This document shows, one piece after another, positions 35,043 to 44,018 of a DNA stretch of 64,000 nucleotides; positions within the stretch are counted from its first letter, which is position 1; every line of letters starts with the position of its first letter. Location of the stretch: contig NZ_RJVR01000311.1 in assembly GCF_003999195.1 (NCBI RefSeq), positions 1 to 64,000 on the forward strand. Direction: 5' to 3'. The notes under the pieces are model-generated. The model saw only the letters and a program-made list of their open reading frames with translations, had not been told where the DNA came from and ran no database searches. This DNA comes from Streptomyces soli (GTDB taxonomy: Bacteria > Actinomycetota > Actinomycetes > Streptomycetales > Streptomycetaceae). The translations under genes were made by a program, and so were the position numbers.

Positions 35043-35912
35043 TCAGATGGCGGCGAGCGCGCCGCTGCGGCGGACGGCGAGCAGATAGAGGACGATGATC
35101 GCCACCGGCACGGTGCCCAGGGCCGCGGCCAGCGGCAGGTCGAGGGTGATGTTGGAGTAGACGAGGTTGCCGATGAGCTGGGTCTTGCCGCCGACGATCT
35201 GGACGGCGATGTAGTCGCCCAGGCTCAGCGAGAAGGTGAAGACCGATCCCGCCGCGATCGACGGGAAGACCATCGGCAGCACCACGGACCGGAAGGTCCG
35301 CCAGGTGCGGGCACCCAGATCGGCCGACGCGTCAAGGAGGTTGGCGGGCAACTGCTCCAGGCCCGCGTGGATCGGCAGGATCATGTACGGCAGCCACAGA
35401 TACGCCAGCACCATGATGACGGCCGGCAGTCCGTAGCCGGGGCCGTGCAGCCCGAGCGGCTTCAACAGCCAGTCGAGCGGGCCGCCTTCGGAGAGCATGA
35501 TCCGCCAGGCGTACGCCTTGACCAGATAACTCGCCCACAGCGGGGTGAGGATGGCCACCACCAGCAGATGGCGGTACCTGGGACTGGCCACCCGGGCCGT
35601 GTAGAAGGCGATGGGGAAGGCGATGACGGCGTCGATCACGGTCACCGCGACGGCGACGGCGAGACTGCGCAGGGCGACGTCCCGGTATACCGAAGTGGTG
35701 AGGAGCGTACGGAAGTTGTCCGGGCTCCAGGACTTCACCACATCGGAGGTGAAGGGGTCGGTCGTCCAGAAGGCGGAGAGGAAGAGCGCGGCCAGCGAGC
35801 CCAGATAGGCCAGCACCAGCCACAGCAGCGGGGCGGAGAGCAGCAGGGAGAGCCGGAGCCGCGGGCGGCGGTGCAGCATGCCTGCGATCCGCCGCCCGAA
35901 GGTGTCGTTCAT
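35043..35912 (-). CDS. Polyamine-type ABC transporter permease (PotB-like)
   Basis: Encodes 289 residues with six hydrophobic spans and the coupling loop LLDASADLGARTWRTFRSVV near residue 200. It pairs with the PotC-like permease. Start chosen at the ATG at 35912, 8 bp behind the binding-protein stop; a slightly longer frame exists but reaches into that gene. Same operon as its neighbours. Confidence 0.87.
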   Translation of the reverse strand: MNDTFGRRIAGMLHRRPRLRLSLLLSAPLLWLVLAYLGSLAALFLSAFWTTDPFTSDVVKSWSPDNFRTLLTTSVYRDVALRSLAVAVAVTVIDAVIAFPIAFYTARVASPRYRHLLVVAILTPLWASYLVKAYAWRIMLSEGGPLDWLLKPLGLHGPGYGLPAVIMVLAYLWLPYMILPIHAGLEQLPANLLDASADLGARTWRTFRSVVLPMVFPSIAAGSVFTFSLSLGDYIAVQIVGGKTQLIGNLVYSNITLDLPLAAALGTVPVAIIVLYLLAVRRSGALAAI

Positions 35913-35920
35913 GGTCGTGT

Positions 35921-37111
35921 TCAGCCCTTGATCTCGGTCCAGGCCTGGACCCACTTGGCGTACGGCACGCACGTCACGTTCGTACGGCCGTCCAGGCACT
36001 GCGGGATGGGCGTGTTCCAGAAGTGGACCTTCTTCCAGTACGGCTCGTCGGCCGCGTGGTACGTGGCGCAGAAGGTCTTGTCGGCGGTGTAGTCGCAGGA
36101 CTTGGAGTCGGACGGGGCCTCACCGAACCACTCGGCGACCTGGGCGTTGACCTTGGGGGAGACGATCCAGTCCAGCCACTTGTAGGCGCAGTTGGGGTGC
36201 TTGGCCTTGGCCGAGATCATCCAGGTGTCGGACCAGCCGGTGGAGCCCTCGCTCGGCAGGATCGCCTTGACCTTGGCCTTCTCGGACTGCGCGAGGTTGG
36301 CGATGACCTGCCAGGTGGTGCCGATGACGGAGTCGCCGCTCTTGAAGGCGGAGATCTCCTTCAGGTAGTCGCTCCAGTACTCACCGACGTTGGCGTTCTG
36401 CTCCTTGAGCAGGGCCACGGCCGCGTCGAACTGCTTCTGGTCGAGGGCGTACGGGTTCTTGATGCCCAGCGACGGCTTGCTCTTCATCAGGTAGAGCGCG
36501 GCGTCCGCGATGTAGATGGCGGAGTCGTAGGCGGTGACATGGCCCTTGTACGCGGACGACTTGTCGAAGACCGCCGACCAGGACGTCGGGGCGGGGGAGA
36601 CCTTGTCGGTGCGGTACATCAGGAGGTTGGCGCCGCGGCCGTGCGGGATGCCGTAGGCGACCCCGTTGACGGAGTTCCACTTCTGCAGCTTGAGGCTGGA
36701 GAAGATGTTCTTGTAGTTGGGGACGAGATCGGTGTTGACCGGGGTGGCGTCGCCGGAGGCGATGAGGCGCAGCGAGGCGTCGCCGGAGGCGGAGACGGCG
36801 TCGTACTGGCCGGTCTTCATCAGGCTGACCATCTCGTCCGAGGTCCCGGCGACCTTGGTGTTGACCTTGCAGCCGGTCTGCTTCTCGAAGGGGGTCACCC
36901 AGTCGACGGACTTGTCGTTGGAGCCGTCCTCGGCGTAGCCGGCCCAGGCGATCAGGTTGACCGTGCCCTCGGTCTTGCCGAGGGTCTTCTGAGCGCTGAG
37001 CTTGGGCGGGGTGAAGGCGCCGTTGGAGCTGTCGGTACTGCTGCCGGACGATCCGCAGGCGGTGGCGAGGGCCAGCACCGTACAGGCTACGAGGGTACGG
37101 GTCAGACGCAC
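35921..37111 (-). CDS. Polyamine-type ABC substrate-binding lipoprotein (PotD-like)
   Basis: Encodes 396 residues from a GTG that overlaps the ATPase stop by 10 bp, with GGAG upstream. The lipoprotein signal ends in LATACGSS (Cys near 19). The type 2 binding fold contains [48 protein letters not shown] and [10 protein letters not shown], as in PotD/spermidine-binding proteins. Four cysteines near the end may form disulfides. It delivers the solute to PotB/PotC-like permeases. Confidence 0.9.
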   Translation of the reverse strand: MRLTRTLVACTVLALATACGSSGSSTDSSNGAFTPPKLSAQKTLGKTEGTVNLIAWAGYAEDGSNDKSVDWVTPFEKQTGCKVNTKVAGTSDEMVSLMKTGQYDAVSASGDASLRLIASGDATPVNTDLVPNYKNIFSSLKLQKWNSVNGVAYGIPHGRGANLLMYRTDKVSPAPTSWSAVFDKSSAYKGHVTAYDSAIYIADAALYLMKSKPSLGIKNPYALDQKQFDAAVALLKEQNANVGEYWSDYLKEISAFKSGDSVIGTTWQVIANLAQSEKAKVKAILPSEGSTGWSDTWMISAKAKHPNCAYKWLDWIVSPKVNAQVAEWFGEAPSDSKSCDYTADKTFCATYHAADEPYWKKVHFWNTPIPQCLDGRTNVTCVPYAKWVQAWTEIKG

Positions 37112-38154
37112 GTGGACTCCGTTTCCGGGGCTTCGGGGGCTTCGGGGGATTCCGGGGTGGTGACGATGACGTTGTGGCGGCGGTGCCACTGGAGGCGGAT
37201 GCGGGTGCCGCGGTAGGCGGCGACCTCTTCGGAGGAGGTCTCGTGGTTCTGCTGGAGGGCGGTGAGCCGGCCGCCCTCGTCGAGGGCGACCAGGAAGCGG
37301 GTGGAGTCGCCGCGGTAGACGACCTCGGCGACGGTGCCGGTGACGGTGCGCAGGTCGTCGCCGGTGCCGGCCGGTGCTTCCTCGTCGAGCAGGCGGATCT
37401 TCTCGGGCCGGATGCTGTACGTACCGCCCTCGTCGGTCAGCAGATTGGACGTACCGACGAAGCCGGCGACGAAAGGCGTGGCGGGCCGTTCGTACACCTC
37501 GGCGGGTGTGCCGACCTGCTCGATCCGGCCGCGGTTGAACACCGCGATCCGGTCGCTCATGGTCAGCGCCTCCACCTGGTCGTGGGTGACGAAGACGAAG
37601 GTGATGCCGACCTCGCGCTGCAGGGCCTTCAGCTCGACCTGCATCTGCTCGCGCAGCTTCAGGTCCAGGGCGCCCAGCGGCTCGTCGAGCAGCAGCACCT
37701 TCGGCCGGTTGACCAGGGCGCGGGCGAGCGCGACGCGCTGCCGCTGGCCGCCGGAGAGCTGGGCGGGGCGGCGCTTGCCGAAGTCGGCCAGCTGGACGGA
37801 GGCGAGCGCCTCGCGGGCGCGCTCGGCGCGCTCGGCCTTGGGGACCCGGCGGATCTTCAGTCCGTACGCGACGTTCTGCTCGACCGACATGTGCGGGAAG
37901 AGGGCGTAGTCCTGGAACACGGTGTTGACGTCCCGCTCGAAGGGCGCGAGCCGGGTCACGTCCTGGCCCGCCAGCTCTACGGTGCCTGCGGTCGGGGCCT
38001 CGAACCCGGCGATCATGCGCAGCACGGTGGTCTTGCCGGAGCCGGACGGGCCCAGCATCGAGAAGAACTCGCCGTCGCCGATCTCCAGGTCGACCCCGGC
38101 GACCGCCTCGACCTGGCCGAAGGACTTGCTCAGGCCGCGCAGGCGTATGGCCAT
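37102..38154 (-). CDS. Polyamine-type ABC transporter ATPase (PotA-like)
   Basis: Encodes 350 residues. Walker A is GPSGSGKTT near residue 36, signature [15 protein letters not shown], Walker [13 protein letters not shown], switch His in FVTHDQ. The C-terminal TOBE domain (about 280-340) is typical of PotA and related ATPases; the last residues are Pro/Glu-rich. First gene of the operon. Its promoter lies in the 106-bp gap shared with the divergent GntR gene. Confidence 0.93.
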   Translation of the reverse strand: MAIRLRGLSKSFGQVEAVAGVDLEIGDGEFFSMLGPSGSGKTTVLRMIAGFEAPTAGTVELAGQDVTRLAPFERDVNTVFQDYALFPHMSVEQNVAYGLKIRRVPKAERAERAREALASVQLADFGKRRPAQLSGGQRQRVALARALVNRPKVLLLDEPLGALDLKLREQMQVELKALQREVGITFVFVTHDQVEALTMSDRIAVFNRGRIEQVGTPAEVYERPATPFVAGFVGTSNLLTDEGGTYSIRPEKIRLLDEEAPAGTGDDLRTVTGTVAEVVYRGDSTRFLVALDEGGRLTALQQNHETSSEEVAAYRGTRIRLQWHRRHNVIVTTPESPEAPEAPETESTCV

Positions 38155-38199
38155 GGGCGGGGAACCTTTCTGTTCGGTCGAGCGTTGACCGCAAACATA

Positions 38200-38214
38200 T
38201 GAAGTTATATTTCA
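38200..38214. promoter_or_regulatory. AT-rich inverted repeat between potA-like and GntR genes
   Basis: TGAA and TTCA (7 bases apart) lie in the AT island ATGAAGTTATATTTCAA, in the middle of the divergent promoter region. It is a plausible operator for the adjacent FadR-type GntR regulator. A TTGACC that could be a -35 box lies at 38185-38190. Confidence 0.45.
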
Positions 38215-38260
38215 AAGGACAAGATCCGGCTGGGGTAAAGCTTTTGTCAAGTGAGAAGGT

Positions 38261-39049
38261 GTGCTTGTGCTCGTGAACAAGCTTTCGGGTGGCGCCCTGC
38301 ATGCGGTCTTCGCTCCGGTCGGCAACCTGGCCAGGGTCGACGCCGTCGTACGGCGGCTCGCCGACGCCATCGACCTCGGCCTGCTCGCCGACGGGGAGCA
38401 ACTCCCCGGCGAGAGCGAGCTCTCCGCCCGCCTCGGCGTCTCCACCGTGACCTTGCGCGAGGCGCTCATGGCACTGCGCCAGCAGGGCCTGGTCACCACC
38501 CGGCGCGGCCGCGGCGGCGGCAGCTTCGTCACCGTCCCCGACCAGCCACCCGCGGCCCGGCTCGGGCACCGCCTCGCCGACTGGAGCACGGAGGAACTGC
38601 GCGACCTCGGCGACCACTGGGCCGCCATCTCCGGCACCGCCGCCCGGCTCGCCGCCGAACGCACCGAACCCGGCGACCTCGCGGCGCTGCTGCGCTCCCT
38701 GGACGAGTTCGAGGCAGCGGAGGATCTGGCCGCCCGGGGGCGGATATACGGGCGCTTCCATGTCGAACTGGCCGCCGCCGCGCAGTCCGCCCGCCTCACC
38801 AAGGAAGAGATCCGTATCCAGGCGGAGATCGGGGCGCTAATCTGTCTCGCACTCGGGGAGGACGACGGCCTCGCGTCCGTGGCCCGGCTGCAGCGCGCTC
38901 TGATACGCGCCGTACGGGACGGCGACGCGGAGCAGGCCGGATCACTGGCCGAGCGGCGCGTAAGGGACGCGATGGCGCGTCTGATCGAACTGCGCCTTGC
39001 CGACTCCGGCCAGGGCCTGTCCGGCCCTGATCCGCCGGGCAGGCCCTAG
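38261..39049 (+). CDS. GntR family regulator, FadR subfamily
   Basis: Encodes 262 residues. The winged helix at about residues 25-90 shows LPGESELSARLGVSTVTLRE and GLVTTRRGRGGGSFV. The C-terminal FCD ligand domain follows, with metal-site style histidine in YGRFHVELAAAA. It is divergent from the polyamine-type transporter operon and presumably represses it. The start is the GTG at 38261; an internal GTG 12 bases later is possible. The last 11 codons and the TAG stop come from a mobile-element hairpin (39014-39045), so the native C-terminus was replaced. Confidence 0.87.
   Translation: MLVLVNKLSGGALHAVFAPVGNLARVDAVVRRLADAIDLGLLADGEQLPGESELSARLGVSTVTLREALMALRQQGLVTTRRGRGGGSFVTVPDQPPAARLGHRLADWSTEELRDLGDHWAAISGTAARLAAERTEPGDLAALLRSLDEFEAAEDLAARGRIYGRFHVELAAAAQSARLTKEEIRIQAEIGALICLALGEDDGLASVARLQRALIRAVRDGDAEQAGSLAERRVRDAMARLIELRLADSGQGLSGPDPPGRP
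39014..39045. repeat. Minimal mobile-element hairpin at the GntR 3' end
   Basis: GGCCTGTCCGGCCCTGATCC with its partner CCGCCGGGCAGGCC is the joined pair of ends of the element seen whole at 45459-45767, here without interior. It is followed by CTAG (39046-39049), which supplies the GntR stop codon TAG. It looks like a deletion relic of a CTAG-targeting element. Confidence 0.7.
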
Positions 39050-39089
39050 GAGGCAACCACCGTGGCGCTAGGAGGCAACCACTGTGGCG
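39046..39089 (+). repeat. Tandem duplication of a ribosome site and start codon
   Basis: Two 22-bp copies (39046-39067, 39068-39089; one mismatch) of CTAGGAGGCAACCAC-GTGGCG. Copy 2 gives the AGGAGG and GTG (39084) of the cache-domain gene. Copy 1 gives an equally good AGGAGG and GTG (39062) but in another frame, opening a 14-codon peptide that stops at 39104-39106, inside the real gene. Confidence 0.85.
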
Positions 39090-39803
39090 CTCACCACTTC
39101 CGTTGACGTGGCCGATGTCGTCGACCGGGTGCGCGACACCCTGGAGGACGTCTTCGAGGCCGTCGCCCGGGTCCGCGAGCGGACGGTCGCCATCGCTGCC
39201 GTGCGGGCCGCCGGCCGGCCTCTCACCACGGTCGACCTGGCCGGCCTGCGGCCGCTGCTCCACGACCGCCTGCGGCGGCACCGGGACCTCATCTCCGGCA
39301 TCGGCTTCATCGCCGAGCCGGGACTGCTGGGCGACGCGCCGGCCTGGCTGGAGTGGTGGCAGACCAGCCGGGACGGCGAACTGCGGCCGCTGCTGCTCGA
39401 TCTGGACCCGCATACGTCGGCGTACTCCGACTACACGCACTGGGACTGGTTCGCGCTGCCGAGGGAGACCGGGCAGCGGGCGTGCGCCGGCCCGTACGTC
39501 GACTACCTCTGCTCCGACGAGTACAGCCTCACCCTGTCCGTGCCCGTCCACCACGGCGACCGCTTCCTGGGTGTCGCCGCCGCCGACGTCTACCTCCGGC
39601 ACTTCGAGGCCGCCGTCATCCCGCTCCTGCGGGTCCTGCCGGGCCCCGCGTGCCTGGTGAACGCCCGGGGCCGGGTCGCCGCGTCCACCGACGCCCGGCA
39701 CCTCGCGGGGTCGCTGCTCAAGAGGCCCGACGCCGCGGATGAGGTCAGGCGGTGGCCCTGCGGCGACATCCCGCTGGTGCTGGCGCAGATGCGGTCGGCC
39801 TAG
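39084..39803 (+). CDS. Cache-domain sensory protein, soluble
   Basis: Encodes 239 residues. The segment of about residues 60-180 shows the cache (small-ligand sensor) pattern: ISGIGFIAEPGLLGDAPAWL, SDYTHWDWFALPRETG, PYVDYLCSDEYSLTLSVPVH and GVAAADVYLRHFEA. There is no signal peptide or membrane span. It is placed directly behind the GntR regulator and across from the transporter operon, so it may sense or bind the same amine. The stop TAG (39801-39803) is part of the CTAG that borders a mobile element. Confidence 0.75.
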   Translation: MALTTSVDVADVVDRVRDTLEDVFEAVARVRERTVAIAAVRAAGRPLTTVDLAGLRPLLHDRLRRHRDLISGIGFIAEPGLLGDAPAWLEWWQTSRDGELRPLLLDLDPHTSAYSDYTHWDWFALPRETGQRACAGPYVDYLCSDEYSLTLSVPVHHGDRFLGVAAADVYLRHFEAAVIPLLRVLPGPACLVNARGRVAASTDARHLAGSLLKRPDAADEVRRWPCGDIPLVLAQMRSA

Positions 39804-39958
39804 TAGTGCTTGGTCAGGTCGGCCTGACCTGCGGCGATTGCCTCTCGATGTGCCCGGTCGGCAAAGATCGTCAGAATCGTCCGCCCTGGTCAATGACGCC
39901 TGTCCGGCGAGGACATCTCCCGAGCGCGCCGAGTCCAACCGGACCTGACCAAGCGCTA
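39804..39958. mobile_element. CTAG-flanked MITE-like element 1
   Basis: A 155-bp sequence with terminal inverted repeats TAGTGCTTGGTCAGGTC (one mismatch) flanked by CTAG on both sides (39800-39803 and 39959-39962). No coding capacity was seen. The CTAG duplication is typical of IS5-type transposases, which could mobilise it from elsewhere. Confidence 0.72.
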
Positions 39959-39962
39959 CTAG

Positions 39963-40124
39963 GAGCGCACCGAAGATCTATGCCGGGCTCGCGACGCCCC
40001 GCACGCACATCTGCCGCGTTGGCCGGATTCCCGGATAGAACACCACTATCCGGGAATCCGTCCGCCTTGCAGCTGCACGCACCGGACGCCGCTCGCTGAT
40101 CCGGCCCAGATCTTCCGCACACTC
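39963..40124. mobile_element. CTAG-flanked MITE-like element 2
   Basis: A 162-bp sequence between CTAG at 39959-39962 and CTAG at 40125-40128. The ends match over 18 of 24 bases (GAGCGCACCGAAGATCTATG against the right end). The centre holds a perfect 15-bp hairpin CGGATTCCCGGATAG (40024-40038/40046-40060). It is adjacent to element 1 and shares one CTAG with it. No ORF recognised. Confidence 0.65.
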
Positions 40125-40940
40125 CTAGGTGCGCAGTTCCGCCAGGACCGCGTCCGTTAGCGCCGGCCACAACGGCAGGGCCCAGGGCCCGAAGTCACGG
40201 TCCGTCAGGACGACGCAGGCCGCGCCGGCGTCCGGGTCGGCCCACAGGAAGGTGCCGGACTGGCCGAAGTGGCCGTACGTACGGGGCGAGGACGAAGCGC
40301 CGGTCCAGTGCGGGGACTTGCCGTCCCGCAGCTCGAAGCCGAGCCCCCAGTCGTTGGGGTTCTGGTTGCCGTAGCCGGGCAGGACGCCCCTCAGCCCGGG
40401 GAAGACGACCGAGGTCGCCTGCGCCAGCGTCGAGGGATGCAGCAGGCGCGGCGCCTGGACCTCCGCTGCGAAGAGGGCGAGGTCGGCGGCGGTGGAGATG
40501 CCGTCGGCGGCGGGGGAGCCGGGCAGGGAGGTCGCGGTCATGCCCAGCGGCTCCAGGACGGCCTGGCGCAGGTACTCGGGGAAGGGGATCTCGGCGGCCT
40601 TGGCGATGTGGTCGCCGAGCGCCTCGAAGCCGGCGTTGGAGTAGAGCCGCCGGGTGCCCGGTGCGGCCATGGCGCGGGGCTCGTCGAAGGCCAGCCCAGA
40701 GGCGTGCGCGAGCAGGTGCCGCACGGTCGAGCCCTCCGGCCCTGCGGGGTCGTCCAGCTCGAAGACACCCTCCTCGTACGCGACGAGCGCCGCGTACGCC
40801 GTGAGGAGCTTGGTGACCGAGGCGAGCCGGAAGGGCCGCGCCTGGGGTCCGTACGTGCCGGCCACCGTGCCGTCGCGGCGGATGACGGCCGCCGCCGCAT
40901 CGGTAACGGGCCAGGTCTCGATCAGGCTGAGGCTCTCCAT
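40125..40940 (-). CDS. Serine hydrolase, class C beta-lactamase fold
   Basis: Encodes 271 residues. Catalytic SVTK (Ser41, Lys44), YSN near residue 98, and HFGQSGTFLW as third motif. No signal peptide is seen, so it is cytosolic, unlike resistance beta-lactamases; most such actinobacterial proteins are esterases or peptidases. The ATG at 40940 is the first good start. Its stop TAG falls in the CTAG bordering MITE-like element 2. Confidence 0.87.
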   Translation of the reverse strand: MESLSLIETWPVTDAAAAVIRRDGTVAGTYGPQARPFRLASVTKLLTAYAALVAYEEGVFELDDPAGPEGSTVRHLLAHASGLAFDEPRAMAAPGTRRLYSNAGFEALGDHIAKAAEIPFPEYLRQAVLEPLGMTATSLPGSPAADGISTAADLALFAAEVQAPRLLHPSTLAQATSVVFPGLRGVLPGYGNQNPNDWGLGFELRDGKSPHWTGASSSPRTYGHFGQSGTFLWADPDAGAACVVLTDRDFGPWALPLWPALTDAVLAELRT

Positions 40941-40964
40941 GGCAGCGAGCCTAGCGGTGGCGGT

Positions 40965-41150
40965 GCCGCCATCCCCAAAAGCAATGACTTCCTGATGCTC
41001 GGCACCCAGTTCCAGACCAGCCCCGGCGGGACTCGCGGGTGACATGTTCAAGGCGCTGCGCGCCGCTGGCGTGAAGAAGCTGCCGGACGCCGCCGAGATT
41101 GTGGACCACGACGTCCTCGACGCCTTCTTCGGCGGTAAGGCAGTGATCTG
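40965..41150 (+). pseudogene. Gene remnant, C-terminal part of an unknown protein
   Basis: Two frames make one protein-like end: KSNDFLMLGTQFQTSPGG in one, then MFKALRAAGVKKLPDAAEIV and ending DAFFGGKAVI before a TGA at 41148. The codon use looks coding. No start and no body upstream. I do not recognise the family. Confidence 0.4.
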
Positions 41151-41176
41151 AGAGCCCACGGATTGAAATGTGGTTG

Positions 41177-41194
41177 CTTGGAGTGTGCTCTAAG
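41177..41194. promoter_or_regulatory. MerR-type operator-promoter
   Basis: CTTGGAG-tgtg-CTCTAAG is an imperfect palindrome lying 17 bp before the merR-like ATG, in the position of the spacer between promoter boxes. This suits autoregulation by a MerR protein and control of the coupled aldo/keto reductase. Confidence 0.65.
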
Positions 41195-41211
41195 GTTCTA
41201 GCGTTGAAGAC

Positions 41212-41655
41212 ATGACCGTGACGCAGGTGGCGAAGAGCAGGCCCGGCAGCGTACGAAGCTGCGAGGACGGTACGGCACGCCCGCTCCCGGACGGCAGAGA
41301 CCAGTACACGATCAGTGAGGTCGTCGCCTGCACCGGGCTCAGCGCGCACACCCTGCGCTGGTACGAGCGGATCGGGCTGATGCCGCACATCGACCGCTCC
41401 CACACCGGCCAGCGCCGCTTCACCAACAAGGACCTCGACTGGCTGGCCTTCGTCGGCAAGCTGCGGCTGACCGGGATGCCGGTCGCGGACATGGTCCGTT
41501 ACGCCGAGCTGGTGCGCCTCGGCGACCACACCCGGGCAGACCGGCGCGAGCTGCTGGAGGGCACCCGCGTGGACGTGCTGCGCCGGATCGCCGAGCTCCA
41601 GGACACCCTCGCGGTCCTTGACTACAAGATCGACATGTACGCGGAAAGGGCTTGA
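41212..41655 (+). CDS. MerR family regulator
   Basis: Encodes 147 residues. A winged helix at about 27-75 has YTISEVVACTGLSAHTLRWY and ERIGLMPHIDRSHTGQRRFT. A dimerization helix follows and ends IAELQDTLAVLDYKIDMYAE. There are no paired cysteines at the end, so a metal sensor is unlikely. The gene is followed 5 bp later by an aldo/keto reductase, a common pair in Streptomyces in which MerR controls the reductase. Confidence 0.92.
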   Translation: MTVTQVAKSRPGSVRSCEDGTARPLPDGRDQYTISEVVACTGLSAHTLRWYERIGLMPHIDRSHTGQRRFTNKDLDWLAFVGKLRLTGMPVADMVRYAELVRLGDHTRADRRELLEGTRVDVLRRIAELQDTLAVLDYKIDMYAERA

Positions 41656-41660
41656 CCCCC

Positions 41661-42677
<1,017 letters not shown>

Positions 42678-42696
42678 CGGGCGCGGCTGCTGCGAG

Positions 42697-43974
42697 TCAG
42701 GAAGAGGTGACGCCTGCCGTGCAGGCCGCGCCCGTGGCGCAGCGGATGGAGCTGTAGGTGCCGAGCGCTATGCGGGTGAAGTTGGCGAGGCTGCCGGTGC
42801 CTTCGCGGAAGTAGCCGGTGTGGCCCTGGGCGCCGGTGGCGTCGATGACGCGGGCGCCGAAGGCGTGGGAGACGGGGTCGGCGCCGTGGCCCAGGCCGGC
42901 GAACTCCAGGTGGGGGACGTCGCTGATCCAGTCGGTGGCGTCCCGGGTGGCCCAGACGTGGGCGGTGGTGTGCAGGTCGGATGCCCGCTGGACGCGCATG
43001 CCGGGGCTGCCGAAGACCGCGATGTCGGAGACGGTGGCCCCGGTGCCGGGCAGCGAGGGCGCGGCCACGCCGCACAGCACGGAGCCGTACGAGTGGCAGA
43101 AGAGCGAGACCTGGGAGCCGGCCGGAAGCGAGGACAGCAGGGAGTTGAGCCGCTTCGCGCCGAGCTCGGCCAGCTCACCGGTGGAGGCGTCCAGGCCGAC
43201 GCCCGAGGGCGTGGTGTAGTCGGCCCAGGCGATGACGGCGGTGTGGGCGGACGGCTGGGCGGCCTGCTCGGCGGCGTAGAGGGAGCGGGCCATGCCCACC
43301 GGGGACGAATAGGCCTTGACGGTGCGTTCGAACGTCAGGATGTCGGTGTCGACTCCGGGGACGACCACCGAGATCCGCTTGGCGGTGCTCAGGTTCCCGA
43401 AGACCTCGGCGGCCCGGCCGCGCCCGGTGGGGTCGAAGGCGAGGATCTGCCGGCCGTCGCTGAGCAGCGAGGCGTAGCGGTTGGCCAGGTGCCCCGCCTC
43501 CTGGCGGCCATCGGCGGTGAGCAGGGTGCTGTGCGAGCGTTCGGCCTGTGCGGCCTCCTCGGCGGCCAGCGCGATGCGGTTGGCCTGATAGCGCAGCGAT
43601 ACCGGCGCGCCGTTGAGGTTGCCCACGACGAGCGGGTAGCGGGCCGCGAGGCCTTGTCGCTGGGCGAGGGTCAGCGTGGCGAAGAAGTGCGCTACGGCGT
43701 CAGCTCCGGCCTCGGGGCTCGGCAGGTGTCTGCCGCCCACCGACCCCTTGAGCCAGGAGGCTGCGGCGGCGGTCCTCGGGTCGGTGTAGCCCTTGGAGTG
43801 GTGCAGGGCCGTCCAGCCGGTGGTCGCCAGCATCACAAAGACCACGGCCAGGGCCAGCAGGGCCCGTAGGGAGGGCGAACTGAAGCGCTCGTCGACAAAG
43901 CCCAAGGATTTCGCCTCGCGGTGTACGTGGGGAATAAAGGGGTAGCCCCGGGGAAACGCGGTACGGGCAACCAT
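42697..43974 (-). CDS. Alpha/beta hydrolase (DUF1023 type), membrane-anchored
   Basis: Encodes 425 residues. One N-terminal span (LRALLALAVVFVMLATTGWT) anchors the protein. The catalytic domain has FCHSYGSVLCGVAA (nucleophile Ser in a G/C-H-S-Y-G elbow), DWISDVPHLEF and a late His. Four cysteines suit an extracellular location. It matches the actinobacterial DUF1023 hydrolases. The start is the ATG at 43974, without a good ribosome site; a later GTG is possible. A Crp-like site lies 31 bp upstream. Confidence 0.8.
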   Translation of the reverse strand: MVARTAFPRGYPFIPHVHREAKSLGFVDERFSSPSLRALLALAVVFVMLATTGWTALHHSKGYTDPRTAAAASWLKGSVGGRHLPSPEAGADAVAHFFATLTLAQRQGLAARYPLVVGNLNGAPVSLRYQANRIALAAEEAAQAERSHSTLLTADGRQEAGHLANRYASLLSDGRQILAFDPTGRGRAAEVFGNLSTAKRISVVVPGVDTDILTFERTVKAYSSPVGMARSLYAAEQAAQPSAHTAVIAWADYTTPSGVGLDASTGELAELGAKRLNSLLSSLPAGSQVSLFCHSYGSVLCGVAAPSLPGTGATVSDIAVFGSPGMRVQRASDLHTTAHVWATRDATDWISDVPHLEFAGLGHGADPVSHAFGARVIDATGAQGHTGYFREGTGSLANFTRIALGTYSSIRCATGAACTAGVTSS

Positions 43975-44004
43975 AGGAGACGCGGAGCCTCTCCCGAGCC
44001 TGTG

Positions 44005-44018
44005 GTGACTCAAGTCAC
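44005..44018. promoter_or_regulatory. Crp-type site upstream of the hydrolase
   Basis: GTGACTCAAGTCAC fits the streptomycete Crp consensus GTG(N6)GNCAC and is almost a perfect palindrome. It overlaps the end of the TetR gene and lies 31 bp before the hydrolase start on the minus strand. Binding is inferred. Confidence 0.5.
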
